Source: Rhea pennata
Taxonomy: Eukaryota > Chordata > Aves > Rheiformes > Rheidae
NCBI RefSeq assembly: GCF_028389875.1
Contig: NC_084673.1
Span: forward strand, 15,289,501-15,353,500
Reading direction: 5' to 3'
Length of the DNA stretch: 64,000 nucleotides
The translations under genes and the position numbers were made by a program. Every line of letters begins with the position of its first letter. The first letter of the stretch is position 1. The notes under the pieces are model-generated. The model worked only from the letters and a program-made list of their open reading frames with translations. It made no database searches and was not told where the DNA came from. Shown here piece after piece: positions 1 to 9,153 of the stretch.

Positions 1-1555
1 GAAGGAAGATTAATGCCTCAGCTATTTTTCAATTATGCAAGCTTTCACTTGTTACAATATACCTGGATTAACTCTAATGAAGTTGAGTGTTTCGGTAGGC
101 AGGGTCGGGAGTGGAGGTGTTTCACACCACGTGGCACACGAGGGACGAGCGACTCCTGCCCGCTGCCGCTGGGACCCATTCGTGCCACCGGGCAGGAGCA
201 GGAAGAGCTAATTCCCGTCCGGCGTGCGAGCTGGCCGGACAACCGAGCACGCCGCCCGCTGCCAGCGGGACCTCTCCCTCCTAGGAGACCTGGCATCTCT
301 GAGGGGCATAAGCCAGCACCAAAAATCACCGGTAACGTTAGGAGCACATGTCTTGCCACTGGTGCCGCTCACCAATGGGAGAAGACATTGCCTAAAACCC
401 TTTGCAGCAGTAAGCGCTGCCCCCTTAAGCCTCACCGTTATCAAAGTTGTAAAGCTTATTCCAAAGGAATATTTGAAAAGTGTCTACTATGTTTGACTGT
501 ATTGCACTGACTGCTTTCACCTTGCTTTTCTGTTTGTATATCCGTGTGCATAGCCTAACAGTTGTGGTTTGGGTACAAAGGAGCTGCTGCATCCTGACCC
601 TGATTCAGTTGCCTTTTCTTGCAATCACATTCATGGTTTTTGTGCAGTCAAATGAGCCTGATTTCTTCTAACACATTGTGGATATTTTTATTTCTGTACG
701 ATTTATGTCAGAGGCTCTTGTACAGCATAATTAAAAAGGTCTTTTTGATATGTCCACCTTCATTTTTTTTCCTCACTATTGCTTCCTAGAGCACTAGCCT
801 TTTCTCAATTGAAGCAATGAAGAGTCCATTCAGCAGGAAGGTGGGGGGAAACAGCTTGGAAACTATTCATCTAAATCACTCCAGCGATGAAAACGGCTGC
901 TCGCTCCATCTATCATAATAGAGCTTGCTCGGGAGCATCTTACGGGAGGTGAGTCGATGTAACAGCGCAGATGCACGCATGCTCGTAGAGCTATGCCGAC
1001 GTGCCCAGCCAGAGCGGTCTCGTTCTGCGGTGGAAAAAGACTGCTTTTTGCGGATATAAAATTACAGGTGAAAATCTATGAGCAAAAGAAGTCACCAGAT
1101 GAAATGCCAGTTTTGTGTTTTCCTGGCTGCAGTAGTTTTACTAGAAGCGGCCCCTGCTCTCACTGCTCTGCCAGGAGTAGTAATGTCAGTAACAGTTTTA
1201 AGCACGCACCAGGCCAGTCCGTGGCCCTGCCCAGCTCTTCCCCGCAGGCGCCAGGCTTTTCCCCTTGCGTGGCGTGCAGTGTGGGTGATCCACGAGCTGT
1301 TTACTGTGGGGAAACGGAGCCTGAGAAAACCCTGCCGTGACGTGGAAGGTGTGTGAAACTTCACCCGCGCCCCTCGTAACCTCTCCCGTCTCGGCGTTTG
1401 CCTCCGAGAGCGGGAGCTGGCTGTGGAAACATCCCCTGCCAGCTGCCAGGGTTCAAAAGGCTGCTGGCACGTCAAAGCTGCTTTCTCTCAGCATGCAGGT
1501 GAGCACCGGGCTCCAGCGGCGGGCACATCTTCTCCAGCTGCCTGGGCCTCTGCCT
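1..1555. other. Upstream flank of the Mel1c gene, no gene recognised
   Basis: No known protein family or RNA gene is visible here. Positions 85-300 are GC-rich and hold a run of small inverted repeats, described separately. A palindromic E-box, CCACGTGG, lies at 127-134. Positions 480-980 are AT-rich and featureless. An ATG frame at 1078-1356 begins with a hydrophobic stretch but has weak start context and no recognised homology, so it is not called as a gene. Confidence 0.6.
153..269. repeat. Three consecutive GC-rich inverted repeats
   Basis: Three perfect inverted repeats follow one another within 117 bases. The first has arms CTCCTGCCCG (153-162) and CGGGCAGGAG (189-198). The second has arms GTCCGGC (217-223) and GCCGGAC (234-240). 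The third has arms CCCGCT (255-260) and AGCGGG (264-269) around a 3-base loop. The pairing is read directly from sequence. Function is unknown, and GC-rich sequence forms such pairs by chance more readily than average sequence does. Confidence 0.6.
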
Positions 1556-1932
1556 GCGCAGCACCATGCACACCTGCACACCTATATCATGTATGCTGTA
1601 CAGCGCACATGCTGCGTACACTGCATACCATGCGCACTGGCACGCCATCCACATATGTACGGCTGTGCACGCTGTACCTGGCCCACCACACGTATCCGTA
1701 CACCAGGTACACCTGCACTCCTGTTCACCACGCACGCCCCACACAGTGCCCGCACCATCCGCGCTGTGAGCTGCTGCACACACTGCGCATTGCACACTAC
1801 ATATGTATGTATCTATATACATCATGCACACTGGGCACCTGCACAATACACACAGCTGCTTACCATGCACATACCCACCATGCGCCCTGTAGACCAGCAC
1901 ACTGTGCACCTGCACATCTTACACCTGGATGT
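1556..1932. repeat. Degenerate CA/TGCAC-rich low-complexity tract
   Basis: The tract is dominated by short alternating purine-pyrimidine words (CACAC, TGCAC, CATGTG). It looks like a decayed extension of the clearer minisatellite that follows. Several reading frames stay open through it only because stop codons are rare in this composition. It lies about 0.7-1.0 kb upstream of the Mel1c start codon. Confidence 0.65.
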
Positions 1933-2165
1933 GACACTTGCCTGCACACCATGTGCACCGTGAAGAACTGCACATGTACACCTGTGTGCGACACTTGCAC
2001 ACCATGTACATTGTGCAGAACTGCACATGTGCACCTGCACACCTTGCACCTGTATGTGACACTCGCACACCATGTACATTGTGCAGAACTGCACACGTGC
2101 ACCTGCACCTCTTGCACCTGTACGTGACACTCGCACACCGTGTGCACCGTGCGGAACTGCGAACG
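1933..2165. repeat. Minisatellite, 68-bp unit
   Basis: Units begin with GACACTYGC at 1933, 1990, 2058 and 2126, giving spacings of 57, 68 and 68 bases. The units at 1990 and 2058 are nearly identical and share the word CACCATGTACATTGTGCAGA. The first unit is 11 bases short. The last is partial and merges into the CpG island. The array abuts the receptor promoter region. Because 68 is not a multiple of three, each unit shifts the reading frame, which argues against protein coding. Confidence 0.85.
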
Positions 2166-2320
2166 CGCCCCCGCACACCGTGCATTCCACGCGGTGCGCG
2201 CGCCGCTCCCGCTCCCGCTCCCGCAGCCGCTCGGGGGAAGCGGCTCGGGCCCCGTCGCTCCCCGGCGGCGCCGCGCGGTGGCGCCACGACCCAGCGCTGC
2301 GGAGCGCTGCCCGCCCGGCC

Positions 2321-2340
2321 CCGCGCCGCGCCGCGCCGCG
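2321..2340. repeat. CCGCG pentamer repeat, four copies
   Basis: Four perfect tandem copies of CCGCG lie in the CpG island about 240 bases before the start codon. Confidence 0.85.
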
Positions 2341-2367
2341 CCGGGGCTGCCCCGCGCCCCTCCCCGC

Positions 2368-2409
2368 GGCCCCGGCCCCGGCCCCGGCCCCGGCCCCGGC
2401 CCCGGCCCC
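2368..2409. repeat. GGCCCC hexanucleotide repeat, seven perfect copies
   Basis: Seven uninterrupted GGCCCC units lie 168 bases upstream of the Mel1c ATG. On the minus strand the unit is GGGGCC, which can form G-quadruplexes. Three-frame reading of the plus strand gives Pro-Arg, Gly-Pro and Ala-Pro dipeptide runs. The repeat probably lies in the 5' UTR or core promoter, depending on where transcription starts. Hexamer repeats of this kind vary in length between individuals and are prone to assembly error. Confidence 0.95.
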
Positions 2410-2505
2410 GGGCAGGGCGGCCGGGCGGCGGCGGCGCCCCGCGGCCGGGCGCTGCGCGGCCCCGCGGGGAGGAGCGCAGCGGCGGCGGGGCCGGGGCTCC
2501 CCGGC

Positions 2506-2514
2506 GGGGCGGGA
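2506..2514 (+). promoter_or_regulatory. GC box (Sp1-type)
   Basis: GGGGCGGGA lies 63-71 bases upstream of the start codon in a TATA-less CpG island. It matches the Sp/KLF core GGGCGG. The assignment rests on the motif and its position only. Confidence 0.4.
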
Positions 2515-2545
2515 GGAGGGGCCGCGGCAGCGGCGGCGGGCCGAG

Positions 2546-2565
2546 CCGGGCCGGGCCGGGCCGGG
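2546..2565. repeat. CCGGG pentamer repeat, four copies
   Basis: Four tandem CCGGG units end 11 bases before the receptor start codon, so they almost certainly lie in the 5' leader. They would make it strongly structured. Confidence 0.85.
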
Positions 2566-2576
2566 CAGAGCCACGC

Positions 2577-2751
2577 ATGGAGCGGCCGGGGAGCAACGGG
2601 AGCTGCCCGGGCTGCCGGCTGGGGGCCGGGCCGGCGGCGCGGGCCGCCACGGCGCTGGCCGCCGTGCTCATCGTCACCATCGTGGGGGACATCCTGGGCA
2701 ACGTCCTGGTCATCCTGTCCGTGCTGAGGAACAAGAAGCTCCGCAACGCCG
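2577..2751 (+). CDS. MTNR1C: Melatonin receptor Mel1c, coding exon 1 (residues 1-59)
   Basis: This exon encodes the extracellular N-terminus and transmembrane helix 1 of a melatonin-binding class A GPCR. It starts MERPGSNGSC, as Mel1c proteins do, with an N-glycosylation sequon at Asn7-Gly-Ser9. Helix 1 spans about residues 24-49 and carries the conserved Gly41-Asn42 pair (N1.50). It ends RNKKLRNAG at the first cytoplasmic loop, where melatonin receptor genes carry their single intron. The exon stops one base into the Gly59 codon (phase 1), followed by GTGAGT. The ATG has C at -3 and G at +4, a middling context. It is chosen because the following residues match the family N-terminus. The frame stays open further upstream through the repeats, with in-frame ATGs at 1974 and 2004, but that stretch looks like repeat, not protein. 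Residue 37 is Gly, where I recall Val in related receptors. Confidence 0.93.
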
Positions 2752-2757
2752 GTGAGT
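2752..2757 (+). promoter_or_regulatory. Splice donor of the Mel1c intron
   Basis: GTGAGT directly follows the first base of the Gly59 codon. It matches the consensus donor and joins in phase with the acceptor at 50861-50862 to give Asn-Ala-Gly-Asn-Ile-Phe. Confidence 0.95.
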
Positions 2758-2890
2758 GCCGCGGGCGGGGGGAGCCGGGCGGGCGCGGCGCAGCGCGGCG
2801 CGGGGGTCGGCGCGCCCGGCGCTGCCCTCGCTCTTTCCCTGCCCCGTGTTGCTGCTTCGTCCTCCAACTTCTCCGAACTTTCCGTCTCCC

Positions 2891-5800
2891 GGAGACAGCT
2901 GCGGAAAGGAGCCGGTCCTCAAGTCGCGATTCGGGTAAAACTCTCCTTCGTTTGGAGTGAGAAGCTCGCCGGGAAGGAGCGAGGGAAGCAGGAATGGGGA
3001 GGCGGTGGGAGTCAGGTGCAGGAGGGGGCGATTCGCGTTCCTAGGAAGAACCGCTTGCAGCGCCGAGCGCTTGCTCGTACGTCCCTGCCTTGCGCCGGTT
3101 CAGCGTTTCGCCGTAAAGCCGCTGTGCTTAGGTGACAAGCTAAAAGCGGCGAGTGAAGACTTTCCGAGTGTTTCCGTGGGCACTTTGAAAATACGACTGG
3201 GGGCTTTGCACGGTGTCGTCCCTCGTGAGTTAACCTAGGCGATATAAAAGCGATCCTAACAGAACTATTTTTAAGAAGACTGTGTATTTTGAGAGTGTGC
3301 TTTTTCTGCCTTCTGTGTCCTGCTGTTTTAGCAAGAAACACTACTGCGTAAGGAGTTTCAGGTAGTCTGTGCAGTGCTGCTGAAAGGGGACCGTAGCATA
3401 CCTCTGGTTAGTGACTGTACCGCTGTCTGCTTTTACAGCAAAAGCAGTAAATGAACTTCAGTTTTACAGCTTGTAAAATGGTTGTGGTGAAATATCTCCA
3501 GCGTTTATAGTCTATAATATAAAGTGGAGACCCTGGTCTCTGTCTTACTCTTCCGTGAACGTGGAGTAACTCAACAGAGTTCGGTAAAAGCAGCCTGTGG
3601 GTAACTATTAGTTTATTAATGGCCGTGTGTGATGTGGCTCCTGGCTAGGGCAGGTGCTGGACGCAGAGACCCAGTCCAGTGAGTTATTTTGTTTGAACTG
3701 ATAAATGAAATGTGGCCCCTAGTATCCACAACACATGAAAATATTATACTGGGTTTGTGAGAGCTTAAATATAGTTGGGAAAGGTATTTTAAATTATCCT
3801 ATGTGGTTTTGTTTTAAAATTTGGGCATTGTGAACTTATAGTCAGTGGTCGTGGAAGGAAAAATAAAAAAAAACTTCCTGAGATAAAATAAAAGATTGAT
3901 AAGTAATGATTTATGCCATCTGGCTAGGTAGTGCAGCAAGTAGATCTGAAACTATTTAGCTGCTTTTATCACCTTTCAAATTGTTAATTGCTTGAATGCA
4001 TTTCATGTCTTAAGAATCTAGGTAGATTGAGTTAAAACTAAAGCGAAAGTGTAAAAGAACAACTTTCTTTCCCTTTAGGGGATAACAGAGATGTTATCAA
4101 AATCTTAATAATTCTCGGTAGCTTGTTCTCTGCTCTAAATACAAGCCATTGGGATGTACTAGTGAAACCAATACAAATGAAATCTTTGTTAACAGACAAA
4201 GAGACTCTTGCTGTACACGGAATTCAGAGCGTGGCCAGTGGAGAGTTTGGAGGTACATACTTCAAAGCAGTGGCAGATATCAAGAGACCTCTCCTGATTC
4301 ACTGACTCAGGACTGTCCTGTCCTGAGTGCTGTTCTCTCAGTCAACAGCCTAAATTGGCAATGTACTTGCAATGTCAGTAGAGGGGTCAAGATCAGGAAA
4401 GTGAGGCTGTCAGTTTAATGATGACAGTCCCATATTCATTAAGTTAAAATTAAGTCTAACTAGCATCCAATTGTTGTCATCTTATTTTGCTGAAAAGATC
4501 ACGTGTGTTTAGGATGTTCAAACAACATCCTGCATCTGTCCATGTTGGCAAACAGACTGTCTGCCTTCCTGAATGCAGAACAAGAAGTCAAGGGGTCTCA
4601 GCTCAACTTGTGCTCCTCCTGGCACATGAACAAGCCTGCAAACAAGGATGCTTATCCGGAGTGCAGCAGCCAGTTAGAAGTCCTTTAGACAAAGAATTTC
4701 CTGCTCTTGCTCAAACATATGCTAAACCAGTCTAATAAATAAAAGAGACACCCGTTACGGATGTGTCAGTGCTTGCCAAATCCAGGAAGTGCCAAGCCAT
4801 GCCTTTCTGGAGCAAGCTCATAGGGAAGCAACAAGAGCACAGTTACATGGTCGTCACCTGCAGCTAAAACTGTATTGCAGGATAAGCTAGATTCAGGCTG
4901 AGAATGAAACTGGCACTGCCTCGATGGCTCTGGCGGGTGACCTCCCTCTTTGGGATGGGATTTTTGGTCACAGCCTCCTGGACCTCTCTGCAGTACTGGA
5001 CACACTTCAGCATCTGTGCACAGGCTGTGGCTGGAAGGGGCAGAGATATGTGCGTGGCTGGCAGCAGGGGCCTCCACCCCTTGTCTCACGAGGGGCATCT
5101 CCACTGAGGTGGCCACGTGAGTGAAGAACAGCACCTGGAGCTGAATGAACAGGAGGAGTGATGCCTGCGGACAGAGGAAACCTGGCTTCATTCAAAGCCC
5201 CAGGGCTTTCTCGTTGTTGGAAGGTTCGCATCCACAGTTGGTCTTTGAGTCAGTCATGCTGGAGCACTGCTGACATTAAGCTTCTCCAATAGGCTTCTTC
5301 CTGTCCTGGCAAAGAATCAGTCAGTCAGTCATACCTTCAAAGTTTCTCTGCAGATAACAGTAAAATGGTGTAAATGGCAAAAAGCTATTAACACTGGGGA
5401 GGGGTGGATATCTGAACAGCTGGATGTTTGGAGCTGCCTGCATATTCAATCTGAGAGTTTCCAGTGAAGTTCCGGGCTTGGGTCCATATGCTCATGGTGC
5501 TGGATATTTAAAAGGCTGAGGCTGAAGGGCACGGGGAATAACTGCTCCTCTGCCAGAAGAGATGTCTGTGCCTCTTTAGCAAGGGGGGGGGGGGGGCAGA
5601 TGAAAAGGGCTGAACTTTCTAGGTGCTGAGAGTCTTCATAAACCTGGCCACCTTGCTTGCACTATCAAGTACACAGTGGTGAACGTGTTAATTTGAAAGC
5701 AAACGCCTGATCTTTAAAACTTCCCAAGAGAAATTACTGTGTTCCACTTCTCCCCTCTGGAAGGGAGTTATATATATGTCAGATGGGTGTTCATGTTTCC

Positions 5801-6884
5801 TGTGTTGTTACTGGAAGGTACTCAGAGTGCTGAGTGCAATTTAAGATTCTATGTAGGAAATAATACGAGTGAATGGTGTGTTATATGGCAGGCACAAAAT
5901 CATGATATTAAAAGTTGCTGGCGTATCTGCGTTTATAGCTTCTCATTTGTGGTTGCTGCTAGCTTCACAAATGTGAAAATCTGCACTAACAAACAGTCAA
6001 TATTTTTAAATAAATCAGTCTGTTCTTTGGGCAAAGGCTCTGGAAATACACTTTTCTAGCTCTTGTGAACTTTCTGAAAACATACGGCACACAGCCAAAA
6101 TGTGCATTTCTTGAAAACCCACATCTTGCAGTAACACTGCCTGGAGTTTCGCATACAGAAGGATGCAAGGTCAGGCCCAGGGCTTGCCTGTATCTACACT
6201 TGCTCCATCTCAGGCGTGTATTAATACCTGCCACTTGACTCCTGGGATGTGATGAGATCTCTGTCAAGCTCACTCCAAAGTGGGATGGGGGTTTGTACCG
6301 GTAGTCTGGCTACCTAGGAAGAGCATGAACCTGTGAACAATGAAAGCTCCTGTATTTCTTGTTTCACAGGTATTCTCAAAACTCAAGTTTACCTTTGGCT
6401 TTGGCAAAGAATTTTTTTTTCCACTAAGGCAGGATTCAAGTTACTGTGACATAAAGGTTTTTGTTTGTTCAGTGTAGAAACTTTTATTTATTTACTTTTA
6501 AAATCAAGGGCTGAGGCCCCCATCTTGTCTTTATCCCTCAAATCTTCATGCTGAATTGAGATACAATTTCATAGCCTGATCTTGCAAACTCTTACATGTA
6601 TAAATATGGTCTTCTTGCATAAGATGTGGTAGGCTTTGGGCAGACAGGGGTTCCTAGTAAAAGACAGGGTCTGAGGAAACTAGGCTGACTTGTTAATAAA
6701 CTAGATTAGATGGAGGTACCTCTGTGCAGATGAAACATTCTTAATGGGAAACGGAACTTTTTACACGTGCATGTTACATGACTTCTCTTGTTACAGTATA
6801 ACATATTTCTGAACGCAGGACAAGGATTTACTCTGCTCTGTGGTAGAAAATGAATGGAAGTGAATAGAATTACAGGCTCATCTC
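2891..6884. other. Intronic sequence without a recognised gene
   Basis: The sequence grades from GC-rich at the island edge to ordinary intronic composition. It holds a 22-base hairpin at 4306-4327 (arms CTCAGGAC and GTCCTGAG) and a 14-base G run at 5583-5596. Overlapping open frames on both strands near 4766-5231 show no family signature. Confidence 0.5.
5583..5596. repeat. Poly(G) tract, 14 bases
   Basis: A run of 14 G follows AGCAA. Long G runs are rare and length-unstable and may reflect sequencing uncertainty. Confidence 0.9.
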
Positions 6885-7185
6885 AGGCTGGAGCAGGTTC
6901 AGAGAATGGTGTCTAGGATTACCAAGGGAATGGAGAGCTGCTGTTAGAATGGGAAACTAAAGAAAATTGTCCTGTTTGACCCAGCAAAATGGAGTTTGAG
7001 GTGGAATGTGGCTGCTCTATGTAAATATATCTGCAGGAAGAGAAGGAAGTGCAGAAGGGAGGGAAAAGTGAAAAGGTGAAATCAAACATAAATGATGAAA
7101 GGTCTGTTAGAAATTGGAGGAAGGTTCCTGACTGTTCAAACAGAAGGATGGTCCTGAAATATCTCTCTAGGGGGAATAATGGGGC
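6885..7185 (+). mobile_element. Ancient CR1-type LINE fragment
   Basis: The order of diverged words matches the 3' part of old CR1-family LINEs. A CCAAGGGAATGGAGAGCTG block is followed by a CTGTTTGACCCAGCAAAATG block, then GTAAATATATCTGCAGG, then TTGGAGGAAGGTTCCTGACTG. In intact elements these correspond to the region after the reverse transcriptase core. The reading frame is destroyed. The long minus-strand open frame across 6919-7590 is an antisense shadow. Assignment is from remembered consensus only. Confidence 0.5.
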
Positions 7186-8264
7186 AGAAATCATCTCTAC
7201 AGCTTCTAGATAGCGTAATATCTGCAACAGTATGTCAATCATCATTCTTACTGAGATGAGAGGAGGAACCGAGTCCCTTTCCACTTGCTGGTGTTTGCTC
7301 TTGTCTGTAAGCTTCCCAATCCAGAAGTGCCCTCTACCTAGAGCAAAGGTGATGAGCAAAACCCAGCCCACTGGAGGTTGGCAGCTTTCCTCCTCCACAC
7401 TATTGCTATGTAACACCACATCACTGTTAAACAGAGGGCTTGAAGTAGCAACCCACAAGCAGTGCCGTGAACGGGCTGTCTCCATCACTGTTGCTTGCAA
7501 GTCTGGTGGTGGTAGCTTTGGAGAGGGAAGGTTGAGGGGTGGAGAGAGTGAGTGGTTGGCCTTCCCACACTGCTTGGTTTCCATCATCAAGTTTAGGTGC
7601 AGCAGTTCAGTATTACTCCTGATTTGATCAGTAAATGCTCTTCGTCAGTGTGGGTACCCCTTTGCAGCTGTTGGGTGAATACACACAGGGAAGTCTGGGG
7701 TCTGGTTGCTGCCTCTTTAGATGCTTTGCTCCTTGGTGTGAATGTCCCAGAGCAAATTACAGATGGAGGAGGAGAGTAGGCAGGGTCTTGGGAGGACTTT
7801 GCTCCTTTGTACTCAACTTTTACTCAGTTCCTGGATGATTTACATTCCCAGCTTTGCAACTGCTGATGCAGCAAGGAGGTCTTTAGCAAGGGGCTGAAGG
7901 TGGGAAATGCTGTAGGATGGGCCCAGGGCTGTAACTGCAGTGGAAGTGTCATCTCAGGGTGCAATGCCAGCCTTCCTCTCTTGTCCAAGGGAAAGGCACA
8001 AGGTGACCACATGGCTCGGTCTGTGTTGTCTGTGTCATAGGCATTGTATTGCCCTTCTCCATTTTTTCAGCTGAAAAAAAGTGTTTTGACTTTTCTCTAT
8101 TTCTGCCACCAAAGAACCATCTTTCTGATTTGTGGGTCCTGGTCTCTGGTAGGAACATTGTCCCTGTCTTGAGGGAGCTGAAACCTCAGGGGGAGCAGTC
8201 AGCACAAGTATAACTGTAATTAGGTCACTGGGCTCAACCATTTTTTAATCCACTTGATATGGAC
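7186..8264. other. Intronic sequence without a recognised feature
   Basis: I see no repeat family, RNA gene or supported reading frame between the two ancient LINE fragments. Confidence 0.4.
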
Positions 8265-8672
8265 TACACTGATGTTTATTGGGGTTTTTTATTATCAGAC
8301 TGTCATACTGGCCAAAGTCAAATGTCATACAGAAGTCTACGTGTATTATGTCAACACAGTTACCTTTGTCAACCAAATGTGTAATCTTGGAGGAAATACC
8401 AGATTAATTTGACAAGTCCTCCTACCATAAAAGTCTGTTGACTAGCACTAATTTTGTTTCCCTCTTTTAATACTTTGTTGCTTGCTTTGGCCTTTGTATG
8501 ACTCTGCCTGGGACCAAAGTCAGAGTAAGCAGCCTATAGTTCCCAGATCAGTTCATTTATCCTCTTAAAAATATTTGCATGACACTAAGCTTTTGTTTGT
8601 TTGAGCTGTTTTTTTTAATTATTATTTATTGTTCTTCCAAGATCTCTGGAACTTCCTGACTGTCCTGTGATG

Positions 8673-8713
<41 letters not shown>

Positions 8714-9146
8714 AAAGTTAGGGATTCAGTGAGCTCATGTATCATGTATACACTATTAGGTATAAGTTTTATAGTCTCACAGATGTAAAAAATGCTTAAT
8801 AGATGGTATTGAGTATCCTTCTGAATTGCTTCTGGAATTCAGAGAATTTTATTATAGCTGAGATATAAATGTCATCCTTATCTGGAAAGATAAGAAATAC
8901 TTATAATTTCTACATCTTTGTTATCAGCATGGATAATTTCACGTTAGCTTTTTAGCATCAAGCCTGTTGTATTGGTAGACCATTGTTCTTTTCTGACATA
9001 CCTATTGCCATTAGTTTTGTGATATTTTTTAGCTTTATTTACAAAATATGTTGATTTCTAGATACTAATTTTATAATATTTTTATTAATTTGTTACAGAT
9101 ATCTATTTGTTTCTTAAACTTTTCTTCAGACTCCTGTCTTAAATAG
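8265..9146 (-). mobile_element. Ancient CR1-type LINE fragment, reverse transcriptase region
   Basis: Read on the minus strand this resembles the reverse transcriptase portion of an old CR1-type LINE. Recognisable plus-strand blocks include CAAATGTCATACAGAAGTCTAC, TTACCTTTGTCAACCAAATG, CAGCCTATAGTTCCCAGATC and TCTCTGGAACTTCCTGACTG, in the order expected for an antisense copy. It is heavily decayed with no open frame. A 34-base A tract interrupts it. Its right edge abuts the younger CR1 at 9154, and LINE-like sequence may resume after 10184, which would make the younger copy a nested insertion. Assignment is from remembered consensus. Confidence 0.5.
8677..8710. repeat. Poly(A) tract, 34 bases
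   Basis: Thirty-four consecutive A lie inside the ancient LINE. The flanking LINE-like blocks continue on either side. Confidence 0.95.
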
Positions 9147-9153
9147 TTCTTTT

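Larger units (their letters stand above)
2150..2890. promoter_or_regulatory. CpG island spanning the Mel1c promoter, 5' UTR and exon 1
   Basis: GC content and CpG density rise abruptly at about 2150 and fall off after about 2890. The island covers the presumed 5' UTR, coding exon 1 and the start of the intron. No TATA box is evident near the start codon. A GC box lies at 2506-2514. Short tandem repeats built from CG-rich words (GCTCCC, CCGCG, GGCCCC, CCGGG) fill the 5' half. A TATA-less CpG-island promoter is inferred. The transcription start cannot be placed from sequence alone. Confidence 0.8.

Noticed and set aside
13..510. Long overlapping frames on both strands at the left edge
   Set aside because: They overlap in several frames, follow GC-rich inverted repeats and show no domain. 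They are best explained by low stop density.
1337..2746. Frames of 200-335 codons through the CA-rich and GC-rich tracts on both strands
   Set aside because: They run through a 68-bp minisatellite and CpG-island repeats. The unit is not a multiple of three, and the translations are low-complexity His/Cys/Thr or Arg/Pro/Gly/Ala.
4766..5231. Minus-strand 141-codon frame
   Set aside because: It is opposed by plus-strand frames across the same bases, has no recognised family and contains splice-like pyrimidine tracts. Chance is more likely.
6919..7590. Minus-strand 223-codon frame
   Set aside because: It lies largely antisense to an ancient CR1 fragment and has no domain.
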